Assembly: GCF_004000275.1 (NCBI RefSeq)
Contig: NZ_RCIP01000001.1
Location: 1-54,747 of the forward strand
Source of the DNA: Saccharospirillum alexandrii
GTDB lineage: Bacteria; Pseudomonadota; Gammaproteobacteria; Pseudomonadales; Natronospirillaceae
Length of the DNA: 54,747 bases
Reading direction: 5' to 3'
Shown here: positions 54,573 through 54,747 of the stretch, piece by piece
How positions within the stretch are numbered: position 1 is the stretch's first letter
Layout: the number at the start of each line of letters is the position of its first letter
Translations under genes and position numbers: made by a program
The notes under the pieces: model-generated
The model's database searches: none
The model's input: the letters and a program-made list of their open reading frames with translations, nothing else
Told to the model about the DNA's origin: nothing

Positions 54573-54747
54573 ATGAGATTTGTTGTCGCGGCAGCCCTGG
54601 CGCTGATGTTCAGTGCAGGTGCCATGGCGGAACCGTTTCGGGTTGATGCCCTGACCGTCAACGGCCTGCAGCGGGTATCGCTGGGGTCGGTCTTGCAGGC
54701 GCTACCCATTCAGGAAGGCGATCAGGTTGATTCTGACGCTGCCGACG
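54573..54747 (+). CDS. bamA: Outer membrane assembly factor BamA, 5' part only
   Basis: The window ends within this gene; 58 codons are visible. It has a signal peptide (MRFVVAAALALMFSAGAMA) and the start of POTRA 1 (FRVDALTVNGLQRVSLGSVL). BamA is the beta-barrel insertase of the outer membrane. ATG 54573 has ACAGGAGT upstream. The position after rseP is the usual one. Confidence 0.95.
   Translation, partial: MRFVVAAALALMFSAGAMAEPFRVDALTVNGLQRVSLGSVLQALPIQEGDQVDSDAAD

Overview
The window is chromosomal DNA of a gammaproteobacterium. The block rpsB-tsf-pyrH-frr-uppS-cdsA-dxr-rseP-bamA, the neighbouring run map-glnD-dapC-yffB-dapD (an order known from Pseudomonas), a long Pseudomonas-type DapD and a CyaB-like class III adenylate cyclase all fit a moderately GC-rich relative of the Pseudomonadales/Oceanospirillales. 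An Oceanospirillales-type marine genus such as Saccharospirillum or Reinekea would fit, but that is a guess.

Layout. 1-330: end of an rRNA operon (23S-5S spacer, 5S rRNA, terminator). 663-8400: a LemA/GIDE-type membrane protein, then a minus-strand alpha-galactoside operon (two MalF/MalG-type permeases, GH36 alpha-galactosidase, sugar-binding protein) preceded by two LacI-type operators. 8612-14551: dCMP deaminase, Rhizobium-type asparaginase, HAD phosphatase, YfcH, the YadGH ABC exporter and QueF. 14577-15294: a 181-bp tandem repeat array running into tRNA-Ser(GGA). 15432-25253: nitroreductase, adenylate cyclase, amidase, two diguanylate cyclases, CbpA/CbpM, an MFS transporter and a repeat protein. 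25376-29982: a methylcitrate cluster under a GntR regulator with two matching operators. 30055-36869: hydrolase lipoprotein, TauE/SafE permease, BioMNY biotin importer, MoeA, YchJ and DUF3549. 37295-40156: YqcC, Fe-SOD, a coiled-coil membrane protein and GlpR. 40349-46548: dapD, yffB, dapC, glnD, map on the minus strand. 46696-54747: the rpsB-to-bamA block; bamA runs off the end.

How the genes work together. The lysine/diaminopimelate genes sit with the nitrogen sensor glnD. The galactosidase works inside the cell on what its own ABC importer brings in. The GntR-prpBCD cluster oxidises propionyl-CoA by the 2-methylcitrate route. Two nucleotide cyclases, one making cAMP and one making c-di-GMP, appear to share the MASE2 membrane sensor.

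Most unusual content. At least three intergenic regions (28266-28439, 33808-34066, 40166-40340) hold members of one palindromic repeat family, and a fourth (36978-37155) holds a relative. They have long inverted arms, short terminal inverted repeats and compensatory base changes between copies. A 79-bp two-hairpin module is nested in two of them. The 181-bp tandem array beside the tRNA carries a similar hairpin and copies of the tRNA terminator. The second diguanylate cyclase appears to start at a CTG codon.
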